A DNA stretch of 64,000 bases, from the NCBI RefSeq assembly GCF_004295665.1, contig NZ_CP034759.1, forward strand, positions 310,001 through 374,000. The letters run 5' to 3'. Within the stretch, counting starts at the first letter, position 1. Each line of letters opens with the position of its first letter. The position numbers and the translations under genes were made by a program. The notes under the pieces are model-generated. The model was not told the origin of the DNA. It was given only the letters and a program-made list of their open reading frames with translations, and searched no databases. Shown one piece after another: positions 7,899-16,603 of the stretch. This stretch comes from Litorilituus sediminis (GTDB taxonomy: Bacteria; Pseudomonadota; Gammaproteobacteria; Enterobacterales; Alteromonadaceae).

Positions 7899-9356
7899 TC
7901 AACCTTGAATGTAGTCATATAAGGCTTTAAGAACAGACATTTTACCTTTATCTTCTTCATGCTCATGAGCCAAGTTTTCAATTTTTATCATAAACTCGTC
8001 GGCACTTAGGATACCTTTACCGCCATAGAGCAGTTTATTTTGACAATATTGTTGCCACTTTTGTTGCTCATCATTGGTGAGTGTGTGTGGGTAATTTCTG
8101 GCTCTAAAACGAAATAGCAGGGTAGTGAGTCGCTCATCTTGAAATTGAAATGGGTGGCTTGCCAATTGCTCAGGCGCTAAGCCATGCAGAATGTCCATTT
8201 GCGCTTTATCGCTGTGGCTAAAGAAATTGCCACCATAAAGGGCATGCTCGGCATCGACTTGTTCATTATCAAAACTCTCAGCGGCGAAGACATCACTTAG
8301 TTTATCTCTTAATTCAGTATGTTGCTTTAATCGCTGCAAATTCTCTAAGCACATTTCTCTTGGAATAGTTAAGCGCTCAGCATTTTCCGGTAACAGAGTT
8401 TTCGCTGGTGCTATGACCGGGCATTTATTGGTATGGATTAACTTTACTGGGATTGGCTTTTCATTAGGAGCTAAATCATCATAGCGAGTATATAAGCGTG
8501 TTTTTATTTCGTTAGCGGTGAGTTCAAGCAGAGGGCTAATATCACGAGCAAGATCAACACATATCACAGCATTTTTATTAACAGGATGATAACTAATAGG
8601 AGCAAACCAGCTAGTACAGCCATGTGCGGAAGAAATCTTTGATGAGGTATGCACCACTGGCGTCATATCAGCGACATTAAGCAGCTCTGCTACCTGTTTT
8701 TTATTTCTAAGATTAAAAATAAATTCATATAACTTAGGCTGCTTTTCTTTAATTAATTTAGCCATGGCAATAGTGGCATAGACATCACTCATGGCATCAT
8801 GGGCTGCTTCATGTGCTATGCCATTGGCTTGAGTTAATAATTCTAAGCGAAAGCTAACCACTTGCTCACCATCGCGCTCAATGGTTGGCCATTCTATGCC
8901 TTCAGGGCGAAGCGCATAACAAGCTCGCACCATATCAATAATATCCCAACGGCTATTGCCGTTTTGCCACTCGCGTGCGTAAGGATCATAAAAGTTGCGA
9001 TAAAAAAGATAGCGACTAACTTCATCATCAAAGCGAATATTGTTATACCCGGCAACACAGGTATTGGGTTGTGAAAATAAGGCTTGAATGCGCGCGGCAA
9101 ACTCTGCTTCGGTTAACCCTTCTGCCTGTGCTTTTTGTGGAGTAATACCAGTAACAAGGCATGCCTCAGGATGCGGTAAATAATCAACGGGCGGCTGACA
9201 GTAAAACATCTCAGGCTCACCAATAATATTTAACTCTAAATCGGTACGAATACCCGCAAATTGAGATGGTTTGTCATATTTGGGCGATACCCCCCAGGTT
9301 TCATAATCATGCCAAAGGATGGTGGGCTGAGATTCACAGTCACTGGTTTGCATCAT
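7899..9356 (-). CDS. sbcB: Exodeoxyribonuclease I
   Basis: The 485-residue product matches exonuclease I along its whole length. This enzyme is a 3'-5' single-strand DNA exonuclease of recombination and mismatch repair. The DEDD exonuclease signature starts at about residue 16 with HDYETWG. It continues through FAGIRTDLELN, GYNNIRFDDEVSRYLFYRNF (ExoII) and HEAAHDAMSDVYAT (ExoIII). The middle SH3-like and C-terminal helical regions are present, including GGNFFSHSDK and RARNYP. E. coli ExoI is 475 residues, so this gene is complete. It is transcribed alone, convergent with dctD. The start is well fixed by the N-terminal alignment, although two Met codons are adjacent. Confidence 0.93.
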   Translation of the reverse strand: MMQTSDCESQPTILWHDYETWGVSPKYDKPSQFAGIRTDLELNIIGEPEMFYCQPPVDYLPHPEACLVTGITPQKAQAEGLTEAEFAARIQALFSQPNTCVAGYNNIRFDDEVSRYLFYRNFYDPYAREWQNGNSRWDIIDMVRACYALRPEGIEWPTIERDGEQVVSFRLELLTQANGIAHEAAHDAMSDVYATIAMAKLIKEKQPKLYEFIFNLRNKKQVAELLNVADMTPVVHTSSKISSAHGCTSWFAPISYHPVNKNAVICVDLARDISPLLELTANEIKTRLYTRYDDLAPNEKPIPVKLIHTNKCPVIAPAKTLLPENAERLTIPREMCLENLQRLKQHTELRDKLSDVFAAESFDNEQVDAEHALYGGNFFSHSDKAQMDILHGLAPEQLASHPFQFQDERLTTLLFRFRARNYPHTLTNDEQQKWQQYCQNKLLYGGKGILSADEFMIKIENLAHEHEEDKGKMSVLKALYDYIQG

Positions 9357-9720
9357 AGTCTTTTAAAAATCATCTTTTATTGATATTGCTGCGGCGAACT
9401 ATAACACGGCTTTTTGTTAATGTAGAAGGTTCTATGGTGATCATTGTTATGATTAATGTTGCACATTATCAACTTGTTTAAATGCGTAGTCGAATGTGTC
9501 TGATATTTCTTTACATAATGAATGAAATATTACTTGAACAAATTGATGGTTAAATTAGAGAGCAAATCATCGTATTAGGGCACCTTGGTGTTAAGAAAGT
9601 CAGTTTATGCCATGTTATAAAAGAGATTTATTTTTGTTAACTTGATACTATTAAGCGTAATCACTGCGCGCTGATTTGGTTAGCGTTTTTTGTAAAGACT
9701 CGGAGATTGATTGACTTAAA
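9357..9720. other. Intergenic region, no gene seen
   Basis: This 364-bp gap separates the divergent sbcB and CNNM-family genes and must hold both promoters. It is AT-rich. I found no good inverted repeat, no small reading frame with a ribosome site, and no operator I can name. Confidence 0.5.
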
Positions 9721-10788
9721 ATGACATTACTTATTATTTATCTCGTCATTGCTATCGGTGTATCTTTTTTATGTTCTATTTTAGAGGCTGTTTTGCTTTC
9801 CGTTACTCCCACCTTTGTTGCGCAAAAGCTAGCGGCCAAGGTGCGTGGTGCTAAATTACTCGCTAAGGTAAAAAATAATTTAGATAAGTCTATTTCGAGT
9901 ATTTTGATCTTAAATACTTTTGCTCATACTATGGGGGCTGCTGGGGTTGGCGCGCAAGCCATTAAAATATACGGCGAGCAAAAAGAAGCTTTGATCGCAT
10001 TTTTATTAACCCTAGCGATTTTGTATTTTTCAGAAATTATACCTAAAACCCTTGGTGCTACCTTCTGGCGTATATTAGCCATTCCGTCTGCGTATATGAT
10101 TTCGTTTTTGGTTAAGTTGGTTTACCCGCTGGTGTGGCTTTCTTCATTACTGACCCAAGTATTTGGCAGTAAAAATAAAGATGTTGTTACTAGAGAAGAG
10201 TTATTGACGGTTGCAGCGATGAGTCGAAAAGAAGGCGCATTAAATAACCAAGAAAGTCAGATGCTAGAAAATATTCTGCAGCTAAGAGATACCAAAACAG
10301 AAGATATTTTAACTCCTCGCAGTGTTGTCCATGCACTGCCACAAGAAACCACAATTTCTGGCGCTATATCTAAAGAGCAAACCGCTAATTTTACCCGCAT
10401 TCCCATCTATGATGGCTCAATTGATAATATCACTGGGATTATTATTAAAGTGCAACTGTATGAGCTGGAGCGACAGGGAAAAGGAGAGCAAACTTTAGCG
10501 AGTATTGCTAGTCCAGTGGAGCGAGTATCAGAAAATCTACCGGTATTAAAGCTATTAGATAGGTTTATTAAGCGTCATGAGCATTTGTTTATTGTTGAGG
10601 ATCATTTTGGACAAACAGCGGGTGTTGTGACGTTAGAAGATGCCATTGAAACTTTCCTTGGCCGAGAAATTGTTGATGAAAGTGATCAAGTAGAAGATAT
10701 GCAAATGTTAGCTAAGGCTAAGTATCGCCAACGGTTAAAAGAAACTAATTCTATTGTGATTAAAGATAATGATGAATCAAAATCTTAA
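9721..10788 (+). CDS. CNNM/CorB-type membrane protein with CBS pair
   Basis: This 355-residue protein has an N-terminal CNNM (DUF21) transmembrane domain with about four hydrophobic segments in residues 1-150. It includes the conserved small-residue segment FLCSILEAVLLSVTP and the SEIIPKTLG motif. A Bateman pair of CBS domains follows (about 185-315: EDILTPRSVVHAL, FTRIPIYDG, LFIVEDHFGQTAGVVTLEDAIE). Unlike CorC it keeps the membrane domain, and it lacks a long CorC_HlyC domain. Relatives take part in magnesium or cobalt homeostasis, and bacterial CNNM proteins act as Mg2+ transporters. It stands alone after a 364-bp gap. The exact ion is not shown by the sequence. Confidence 0.85.
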   Translation: MTLLIIYLVIAIGVSFLCSILEAVLLSVTPTFVAQKLAAKVRGAKLLAKVKNNLDKSISSILILNTFAHTMGAAGVGAQAIKIYGEQKEALIAFLLTLAILYFSEIIPKTLGATFWRILAIPSAYMISFLVKLVYPLVWLSSLLTQVFGSKNKDVVTREELLTVAAMSRKEGALNNQESQMLENILQLRDTKTEDILTPRSVVHALPQETTISGAISKEQTANFTRIPIYDGSIDNITGIIIKVQLYELERQGKGEQTLASIASPVERVSENLPVLKLLDRFIKRHEHLFIVEDHFGQTAGVVTLEDAIETFLGREIVDESDQVEDMQMLAKAKYRQRLKETNSIVIKDNDESKS

Positions 10789-10865
10789 GTGAATAGCCTA
10801 GTTTTCTTTTGAGTAATTTTGTTAGAATGCCGCAACTTTACTCTTTGTAACTTAGTGAGAAGTTT

Positions 10866-11129
10866 ATGAATCCAATAATTCAACAATTACAAGAATCAAA
10901 TGTCAGTCAAGAAAAAATCAATGAGCTTTTTATCGCGTTGACTGATAACCCTATGATGGCAATGGGCTTGATAGGTCAACTGGGTATTCCAGCAGAAAAA
11001 TTACAAGCATTAATGGCTTTGGTTATGAGTCAACCACACCTGATTAAAGAAGCGGTTGATGAGTTAGGTTTAGATTTTTCCAAAGTAGAACAAGCAAAAG
11101 CAAAGCTTGCTCAAGAAAAGCAGGATTAG
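10866..11129 (+). CDS. DUF2999 family protein
   Basis: This small, 87-residue, all-helical soluble protein (MNPIIQQLQESNVSQEKI start, LTDNPMMAMGLIGQLGIP middle) resembles the DUF2999 family of Vibrio, Shewanella and Colwellia. No function is known for the family. The start has AGTGAGAAG upstream, and a possible promoter with TTGTTAGAAT precedes it. The next gene begins 5 bp after the stop codon, so the two are probably co-transcribed. There is no signal peptide or metal motif. Confidence 0.75.
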   Translation: MNPIIQQLQESNVSQEKINELFIALTDNPMMAMGLIGQLGIPAEKLQALMALVMSQPHLIKEAVDELGLDFSKVEQAKAKLAQEKQD

Positions 11130-11134
11130 CCTAA

Positions 11135-11491
11135 ATGAAAGATGATGCTAAAGTACTCCTGTCAGATTTAATCGCGCAGTTAAATACTACGCCTGAGCAA
11201 GTGCAGTTTACGCAAGTTATGACGGTGATTGACTCGCTTTATCAATATCAGCCTACTGAATTTAGTAATGGCGCTGTTATAAATAAGGCGGGTGAAAATG
11301 AAGGTTCGTGTAAGATTTTTTACTTTGCTAAGTTAAATAATTTATCTGAGCAACAAACACTGCATTGCTTTGGTGATTATTATCGCCTTGATGTCCTGGA
11401 AAACCCTCAAGGTAATGATCATGGTAATATACGTAATTTTATCAATACTGGTTGGTCTGGTATCGCTTTTGCTGATGTAGCATTAGGTTAA
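11135..11491 (+). CDS. HopJ type III effector-like family protein
   Basis: The 118-residue protein resembles the HopJ family (PF08888): LNTTPEQVQFTQVMTVIDSLYQYQPTEF at the start, then GAVINKAGENEGSCKIFYFAKLN, and a C-terminal GNIRNFINTGWSGIAF. Despite the family name, most members are in free-living marine bacteria without type III secretion and are presumed cytoplasmic housekeeping proteins of unknown role. No secretion signal is visible and no type III genes are nearby. It follows the DUF2999 gene by 5 bp, a pairing that looks operonic. Confidence 0.8.
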   Translation: MKDDAKVLLSDLIAQLNTTPEQVQFTQVMTVIDSLYQYQPTEFSNGAVINKAGENEGSCKIFYFAKLNNLSEQQTLHCFGDYYRLDVLENPQGNDHGNIRNFINTGWSGIAFADVALG

Positions 11492-11545
11492 TATGCTTAT
11501 TTAGTACGCTTATTGAAAAAATAATAAAAAGGTTAAGTAATAGCT

Positions 11546-12205
11546 ATGAAACTATTAAAGCAATTAGGTGTTATCTCGGTTATTGTCTTTGGTTTACAAG
11601 CATGTTGTGGACCTGATTTAGCAATCAAACAAGCGCAACAATTTATCAATAAGCAGGCGATTGATAAAACGGATAAGCAATGGAAAACAAGCTTGTCTAA
11701 GCCGCCCAAGTTTACTTTTAACCACACTAAAGATTACTTCTGGGAGTTAGAAACGAATCAAGGCAATATCAGTATTAGATTATTTGCAGATACCGCGCCT
11801 ATGCATGTATCAAGCACAATTTATTTAACTAAATTAGGTTTTTATGATGGCTTAACATTTCACCGGGTTATCCCTGGTTTTATGGCGCAAGGTGGTGACC
11901 CTATAGGTAATGGTCGCGGTAATCCTGGTTATAAATATCAAGGTGAGTTTGAGCAAGGTAAAAGCCATGACAAGCCAGGTATGTTAAGTATGGCCAATGC
12001 AGGCCCTGGCACTGATGGTAGTCAGTTTTTTATTACCTTTGTACCTACAGTATTTTTAGATGGTAAGCACACGGTATTTGGTGAAGTGACTAGTGGGCTT
12101 GATGATACGCTAGCAGCCATTGAAAAATTAGGTAGTCGACGAGGTAAAACTCAGCAGCCTGTTATTATTAATAAAGCCAGCATTAAGGTTGTTGATAAGA
12201 AATAA
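11546..12205 (+). CDS. Cyclophilin-type peptidyl-prolyl isomerase, lipoprotein
   Basis: The 219-residue protein starts with a lipoprotein signal peptide, lipobox LQAC with C20 as the lipidated residue and a second Cys after it. The cyclophilin domain (about 65-215) has the catalytic and cyclosporin-site elements [32 protein letters not shown] and [11 protein letters not shown]. It should speed proline isomerization during folding of envelope proteins. The residue after C20 is Cys rather than Asp, so no Lol-avoidance signal is seen and outer-membrane sorting is expected. A region of about 40 residues separates the lipid anchor from the catalytic domain. The gene stands alone. Confidence 0.88.
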   Translation: MKLLKQLGVISVIVFGLQACCGPDLAIKQAQQFINKQAIDKTDKQWKTSLSKPPKFTFNHTKDYFWELETNQGNISIRLFADTAPMHVSSTIYLTKLGFYDGLTFHRVIPGFMAQGGDPIGNGRGNPGYKYQGEFEQGKSHDKPGMLSMANAGPGTDGSQFFITFVPTVFLDGKHTVFGEVTSGLDDTLAAIEKLGSRRGKTQQPVIINKASIKVVDKK

Positions 12206-12248
12206 AACCAACAAATATTGCATTTATATTCCCTTGTGAATATATTGA

Positions 12249-13085
12249 ATGCTCATTATTGTGGTGCTGTCTTCAGGTTTTAATTGTCGCGTGTTTCTCA
12301 TTTCAAATAGACCAACTTTAGTGGGGAAGCTGCTAAAGTTGGCATCAATATATGCCTTTGTTTTTTCTTTTCAATTTGCTTATGCAGAAAAAATTACGGT
12401 AGTCACAGAGTATTTACCACCATTTCAACAACCTAATGATGATGGTTCGCTTGGTGGTTATGCTACCGAAGTTTTACATGCACTTTTCGCGTTAACGGGT
12501 GATGAAGCCGACATTCAGGTCATACCTTGGGCACGAGCGTATGATAAAGCGCTGAAAGAGCCTAATGTATTGATTTATTCTATCGCTCACACTAAAGAGA
12601 GGGCGAGATTATTTCATTGGATTGGCGCGTTAAGGTATGAAAATTTCTATTTTTGGGGCTTAAAAACTAAGTTTACGCAACCTTTTCAGGCGTTAAGTGA
12701 GCTTAAAGCAATTTCAATTGCTGCGCCTAATGGTCACAATTCTGATGAGTATTTAACTTCTCAAGGATTCACTAATATTTACCGTGTGGTAAAAAGTGAT
12801 CAACAAGTACAAATGCTATATCACAACCGTGTTGATATGGTGTTAGGCAATAGTTTAATCATTAAAAGCCAAGCTCAGGCGTTAGGGTATTCCCCTGAGC
12901 TGTTAATTAAACTGATGCCAGCGTATGAGTTAAACAACTCACTTGATATTGCCCTAAGTAAATCGTCAGATCCTAATTTGGTAAAGCGACTACAAAAAGC
13001 CTTTCGACATTTAATCGGCTCAGGCAAGCTTGCTGAAATTAAAGCTAAGTGGTCAATTGCTGATGATTTAGCGCAAGTCTATTAG
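12249..13085 (+). CDS. Periplasmic solute-binding protein, family 3 (SBP_bac_3-like)
   Basis: The mature part (EKITVVTEYLPPFQQPNDDG, then GYATEVLHALF, AYDKALKEPNVLIYS and TKERARLFHWIG) matches extracellular solute-binding family 3, as found in amino-acid ABC transporters and orphan sensors. No permease or ATPase gene lies nearby, so it may be an orphan binding protein. The N-terminus is uncertain. The frame opens with ATG at 12249 and no clear ribosome site. A GTG at 12321 would give a normal signal peptide (GKLLKLASIYAFVFSFQFAYA-E). That GTG lies on a perfect 10-bp hairpin. The full frame is given here. Confidence 0.75.
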   Translation: MLIIVVLSSGFNCRVFLISNRPTLVGKLLKLASIYAFVFSFQFAYAEKITVVTEYLPPFQQPNDDGSLGGYATEVLHALFALTGDEADIQVIPWARAYDKALKEPNVLIYSIAHTKERARLFHWIGALRYENFYFWGLKTKFTQPFQALSELKAISIAAPNGHNSDEYLTSQGFTNIYRVVKSDQQVQMLYHNRVDMVLGNSLIIKSQAQALGYSPELLIKLMPAYELNNSLDIALSKSSDPNLVKRLQKAFRHLIGSGKLAEIKAKWSIADDLAQVY

Positions 13086-13906
13086 TCACGTAAATTAAGC
13101 GAACGGATCAAAAAAGCCCCTAAACATAAAATCCATAATATATAAAAGCTACCGCCGTGTGTTACCACCACATCATTAACGTACAACATATCATTTTCAC
13201 TACTTTCTAACGGTAAAGCATATAGCGCATTATTGTCGTCGCTACTATAACTTGCCACTAGCTGATTGTTATCAGCGCGATAAAGATCAATTAAAATATC
13301 ATAGTGATCGGCAATATAACCTTGCTCAAGCGTGGTTGATACTTCGTATTCGTCTTGGTCTGAATCTAGGTATAAGGTAAATATTTCACTCGAGTAATAG
13401 TGCTCCCAAGGACCACCATTTCGACTTAAATAAAGTGAAGCATAAACATCGGCATAGTCGCTATAGCCATAAGGAAAGTAGTCGGCATCAAAAACAATAC
13501 TAAAGCTTTGATGGTAACCATCGCCATCAATATCGGCTTCAAGGTAGCTAAAGGCATCATAAATAATGAATTCCCCCTGATGTAGCTGTGCTGATTGGCT
13601 TTGCTTTACCTCAAGTTGTTTAGCTGCTGTTTGCAGGCTTAGGCTTTGCTGGTTTAAGTTTTGCAGATGCTGCTTGCGCGGTATGGGAGAGTAGGTAACT
13701 TTACTTTGTTTATCTGTGCTAGGTTTTTGTGATAAAGCAGTAACTCTACCTAGGTTTGAAACTTGTTTTGTCCCAACAGCTTCTGGAGGTTGATTGTTCT
13801 GCTCAGTGGCTGAATGAGCGAAAAGTGACGTTAAACTAAGCATCGCAGTTAAATATGCAGATATAGCTCGTTTAAGTGATGGCGCTAACATTAAATGATT
13901 TAGCAT
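13082..13906 (-). CDS. Secreted surface protein with C-terminal GlyGly-CTERM-like anchor (choice-of-anchor H-like)
   Basis: The 274-residue protein has a signal peptide (LTAMLSLTSLFAHSA) and a low-complexity Gln/Ser region (about 30-110). A domain follows with DIDGDGYHQSFSIVFDADYF and YADVYASLYLSRNGGPWEHY, then YEVSTTLEQGYIADHYDILIDLY. The C-terminus is GGSFYILWILCLGAFL followed by basic residues. The domain resembles what is annotated as 'choice-of-anchor H' in Shewanella and relatives. The GGS-hydrophobic-Arg tail resembles GlyGly-CTERM signals processed by rhombosortase after type II secretion. The Asp/Gly-rich loop may bind calcium. No function is known. Its last bases overlap the convergent solute-binding gene by 4 bp. 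Confidence 0.65.
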   Translation of the reverse strand: MLNHLMLAPSLKRAISAYLTAMLSLTSLFAHSATEQNNQPPEAVGTKQVSNLGRVTALSQKPSTDKQSKVTYSPIPRKQHLQNLNQQSLSLQTAAKQLEVKQSQSAQLHQGEFIIYDAFSYLEADIDGDGYHQSFSIVFDADYFPYGYSDYADVYASLYLSRNGGPWEHYYSSEIFTLYLDSDQDEYEVSTTLEQGYIADHYDILIDLYRADNNQLVASYSSDDNNALYALPLESSENDMLYVNDVVVTHGGSFYILWILCLGAFLIRSLNLRD

Positions 13907-13994
13907 AGGAATACCTCATGTAGTTAGTAGAATATGTGTTTCTTTACTTAATCATGTTGATGCTTACCGTTGGCTGAACACCAACCAAGACAAT

Positions 13995-14011
13995 ATTCAG
14001 CTTGCATTAAG
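13995..14011. promoter_or_regulatory. Candidate response-regulator direct repeat before the PepSY gene
   Basis: Read on the minus strand the site is CTTAAT-GCAAG-CTGAAT, two half-sites with an 11-bp period as used by OmpR/PmrA/QseB-type regulators. A similar pair lies upstream of the DUF3300 gene at 16544-16561. It is 118 bp before the PepSY start. Confidence 0.4.
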
Positions 14012-14128
14012 CTTGTCAGGTTATGCTCACTATGGTTTGAGAAAAATAGCGATTGTGAAGGTTTCTATCAGCAGGCAGATATTTTACACTAACAATAGTT
14101 ATTGCTTTTCATGCATAGGGGCATGTAA

Positions 14129-14413
14129 ATGAAGGTATTAAGTTTTATTGGAATGATGGCTTTATTAGGCTTTTCTGTTGAGTTGCAGGCATATCAACCT
14201 GTAATGTACGCACAAGCTAAGGCTAATCATAATCAACTTAAAGTTACCAGTGCTTCTCAGGCTGCTCACCTTGTCAAAAGTCGCTTTGGCGGTAAGGTAC
14301 TCAAAGTGAGTAAAAGTAAAGGGAATACCGGGTATCGTGTTAAGTTAGTGAAAAAAAATGGTCATGTTGTTTCTGTTTTTGTTGATGCGAAAACCGGTAA
14401 GATTAAAGGGTAA
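14129..14413 (+). CDS. PepSY domain periplasmic protein
   Basis: The 94-residue protein has a signal peptide (LSFIGMMALLGFSVELQA, about 1-21) and one PepSY domain (about 40-93: QAAHLVKSRFGGKVLKVSK, TGYRVKLVKKNGHVVSVFVD, AKTGKIKG). PepSY modules are small extracytoplasmic domains linked to peptidase inhibition and to two-component sensor loci. It is followed 5 bp later by a response-regulator gene and then its kinase, a common PepSY-RR-HK arrangement. It may modulate the kinase sensor, but that is inference from position. Confidence 0.82.
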   Translation: MKVLSFIGMMALLGFSVELQAYQPVMYAQAKANHNQLKVTSASQAAHLVKSRFGGKVLKVSKSKGNTGYRVKLVKKNGHVVSVFVDAKTGKIKG

Positions 14414-14418
14414 TAACC

Positions 14419-15096
14419 ATGCGTTTGTTAATAATAGAAGATGATTTAGCCTTACAGCAAAATCTTAAAAATGCATTAGAATCTGTTGGTTACTCGGTTG
14501 ATTTGGCAAGCGATGGCGAAGAGGGACTTTTTCAAGCGACAGAGTATGATTACGATGTCGCTATGATTGATGTTGGCTTACCTAAACTTGATGGCATCAG
14601 TTTAATTAAAAAAATACGCGCTCAAGGGATTAAATATCCGGTATTAATATTAACTGCGCGTGATCATTGGCAACATAAAGTGGAAGGGTTAGATGCTGGT
14701 GCAGATGATTATCTAACTAAGCCATTTGAATCTGGCGAATTAGTTGCCCGATTGAATGCATTAATACGGCGCTCTGCTGGGCAAGCAAGCCCTGAAATTT
14801 CCAATGGTGTGTTAACCATTAACACTGCGAGTTTATCGGTTAAAGTTAATGATAAAGCGGTAAATTTAAGTAGTTCTGAGTATCGCTTGTTGGAATACTT
14901 AATGCTAAATAAAGGCCAGGTAAAGTCAAAGTCTGTCTTAACTGAGCATATTTATGATCAGGATTTTGATTTAGATTCTAATGTTATTGAGGTGTTTATT
15001 CGCCGTTTACGCAAAAAACTTGATCCTGATAGTCAATACAACTTTATCGAAACACACCGTGGCGCTGGTTATCTTCTTCGTGATTTAGAATGTTAA
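14419..15096 (+). CDS. OmpR/PhoB-type response regulator
   Basis: The 225-residue protein has a receiver domain with an acidic pocket (EDD, 7-9), D51 as phospho-acceptor in MIDVGLPKLDG, T in ILTAR and K in LTKPF. A winged-helix DNA-binding domain follows (about 125-223: LSSSEYRLLEYLMLNKGQ, IEVFIRRLRKKL, IETHRGAGYLL). It resembles the PhoP/QseB/PmrA subgroup. It sits between the PepSY gene (5 bp upstream) and its cognate kinase. Direct repeats with 11-bp period before the PepSY gene and before the DUF3300 gene are candidate binding sites. Confidence 0.88.
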   Translation: MRLLIIEDDLALQQNLKNALESVGYSVDLASDGEEGLFQATEYDYDVAMIDVGLPKLDGISLIKKIRAQGIKYPVLILTARDHWQHKVEGLDAGADDYLTKPFESGELVARLNALIRRSAGQASPEISNGVLTINTASLSVKVNDKAVNLSSSEYRLLEYLMLNKGQVKSKSVLTEHIYDQDFDLDSNVIEVFIRRLRKKLDPDSQYNFIETHRGAGYLLRDLEC

Positions 15097-15120
15097 TGTA
15101 AATGCGAGCGCAAATAAAAA

Positions 15121-16512
15121 ATGTTTAAAAACCAGTTAAGGCATTCATTAAAATTACGTTTAATCGTCAGCGCTGGTTTAATGATCATATTACTCTTGCC
15201 GACAATAGGCGTGATCCTGAGCAATGTCTTTGAAACAAGGTTAACTCGCAGTGTTGAAAATGAGTTAAGTGCTTATAGCTATTCTATTTTAGCGGTGGCT
15301 GAAGTTGAAAATGGTTACTTGTTGATGCCAGAGCAACTGTTAGAAAACCAATTTAATATCAGTCAATCGGGCCTTTATGCGCTGATTAAACCGATAAAAA
15401 CTGGCGAAAAAACCTCTAAGCTCTTGCAAGAAGAGCATGCGCTTTGGCAATCTCCTTCTTTGCTTGCTGTAATGAATATACCTTTACTGCCGCAACCTGA
15501 GGTGGGCAAAAACAGTTTTACTACTGTACAGTTTGAGCAGCAAAGTTACTTTGTTTACAGCTATAGTGTGAGCTTCAATTACCTTATAAGTGAAAATGAC
15601 AGTGGTGAATTGCCATTTACTGTACACATTATCAAAGATAAACAACCACTAGATGCCTTAGTTGCACAATTTCAGCAGCAATTGATATTGTGGCTGATTA
15701 TTTTGATGGTGGCCTTAATGTTGATACAAGCCATTTGGCTAAAGTGGACGCTAAAGCCATTGGCAAGTTTAAAGCACGAGCTAGCTGAGATAGAGCAGGG
15801 CAAGCAAGATGCATTATCTAATAGTTACCCCATTGAAATAACACCGTTAACAACACAGGTTAATTTGCTATTAAAAACTGAGCAAGCTCAACGAAAACGC
15901 TATCGTAACGCGCTCTCTGATTTGGCGCATAGTCTAAAAACGCCACTTGCTGTTATTCAAAGTCAGCAAGAGGACTTCACTGGTAATGCTGAGCAATTAC
16001 ACATTATTAATCAAATCATTGAACATCAATTAAAGCGAGCACAAAGTGCTGGCGATTCTTCTTGGCACATAGGTGTTCAAGTGGCAGAAGTCATCAAGCC
16101 CTTGCTGAATAGTTTAACTAAAATTTATCATGACAAAGCAATACGCTTTGATGTTCAAGGAGATGACGAGGTTATTTTTAAGGGGGATAAAGCCGATTTG
16201 TTTGAGATTTTAGGTAATGTGCTAGATAACGCCTGTAAAGCAGCAAAAACCTGCGTTGCGGTGAGTATTTTAGTAGAACAACATCATTTGAGTTTTATCA
16301 TTGCCGATGATGGCGCAGGCATAACTGAGCAACAGGCCGAGCTTATTATGAGTCGCGGTGTTAGAGCTGATACTTATCAACAAGGTCATGGTATTGGGCT
16401 TGCTATTGTCAGGGATTTGCTAGCGAGTTATCAAGGTTCGATTACCATTGGTCGCAGTGATAAATTAGGTGGCGCTGAGTTTTTCATTCAATTTCCTTAT
16501 CAACATAGATAA
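15121..16512 (+). CDS. PhoQ-type sensor histidine kinase
   Basis: The 463-residue kinase has TM1 (about 13-35), a periplasmic sensor of about 150 residues and TM2 (about 186-206). A HAMP-like linker leads to a PhoQ-type H box (LSDLAHSLKTPLAVIQ, H270). The HATPase has N box EILGNVLDNACKAA, G1 ADDGAGI and G2 GHGIGLAIV. The H box sequence (AHSLKTPL) is typical of PhoQ/QseC-like kinases rather than EnvZ. The sensor region lacks the obvious acidic cluster of E. coli PhoQ, so magnesium sensing should not be assumed. It is co-transcribed with the upstream regulator (24-bp gap). Confidence 0.85.
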   Translation: MFKNQLRHSLKLRLIVSAGLMIILLLPTIGVILSNVFETRLTRSVENELSAYSYSILAVAEVENGYLLMPEQLLENQFNISQSGLYALIKPIKTGEKTSKLLQEEHALWQSPSLLAVMNIPLLPQPEVGKNSFTTVQFEQQSYFVYSYSVSFNYLISENDSGELPFTVHIIKDKQPLDALVAQFQQQLILWLIILMVALMLIQAIWLKWTLKPLASLKHELAEIEQGKQDALSNSYPIEITPLTTQVNLLLKTEQAQRKRYRNALSDLAHSLKTPLAVIQSQQEDFTGNAEQLHIINQIIEHQLKRAQSAGDSSWHIGVQVAEVIKPLLNSLTKIYHDKAIRFDVQGDDEVIFKGDKADLFEILGNVLDNACKAAKTCVAVSILVEQHHLSFIIADDGAGITEQQAELIMSRGVRADTYQQGHGIGLAIVRDLLASYQGSITIGRSDKLGGAEFFIQFPYQHR

Positions 16513-16543
16513 TAATCAACACGCCTTAATATTTTCTCCTTCA

Positions 16544-16590
16544 CGTTCAGTTTTCGTTCAGTTGCTTAGCCTTAATATAAGCTAAACTAT
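16544..16590 (+). promoter_or_regulatory. Regulator direct repeat and promoter of the DUF3300 gene
   Basis: CGTTCAG occurs at 16544-16550 and 16555-16561 with an 11-bp period. Directly after it are a -35-like TTGCTT (16562-16567), a 17-bp spacer and AACTAT (16585-16590). A repeat touching the -35 box suits activation by an OmpR-type regulator, probably the one encoded just upstream. Confidence 0.45.
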
Positions 16591-16603
16591 TAAGGGGTGG
16601 CTT

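Noticed and set aside
11135-11491. Type III secretion effector
   Set aside because: The HopJ family name is historical; there is no secretion signal or type III gene nearby.
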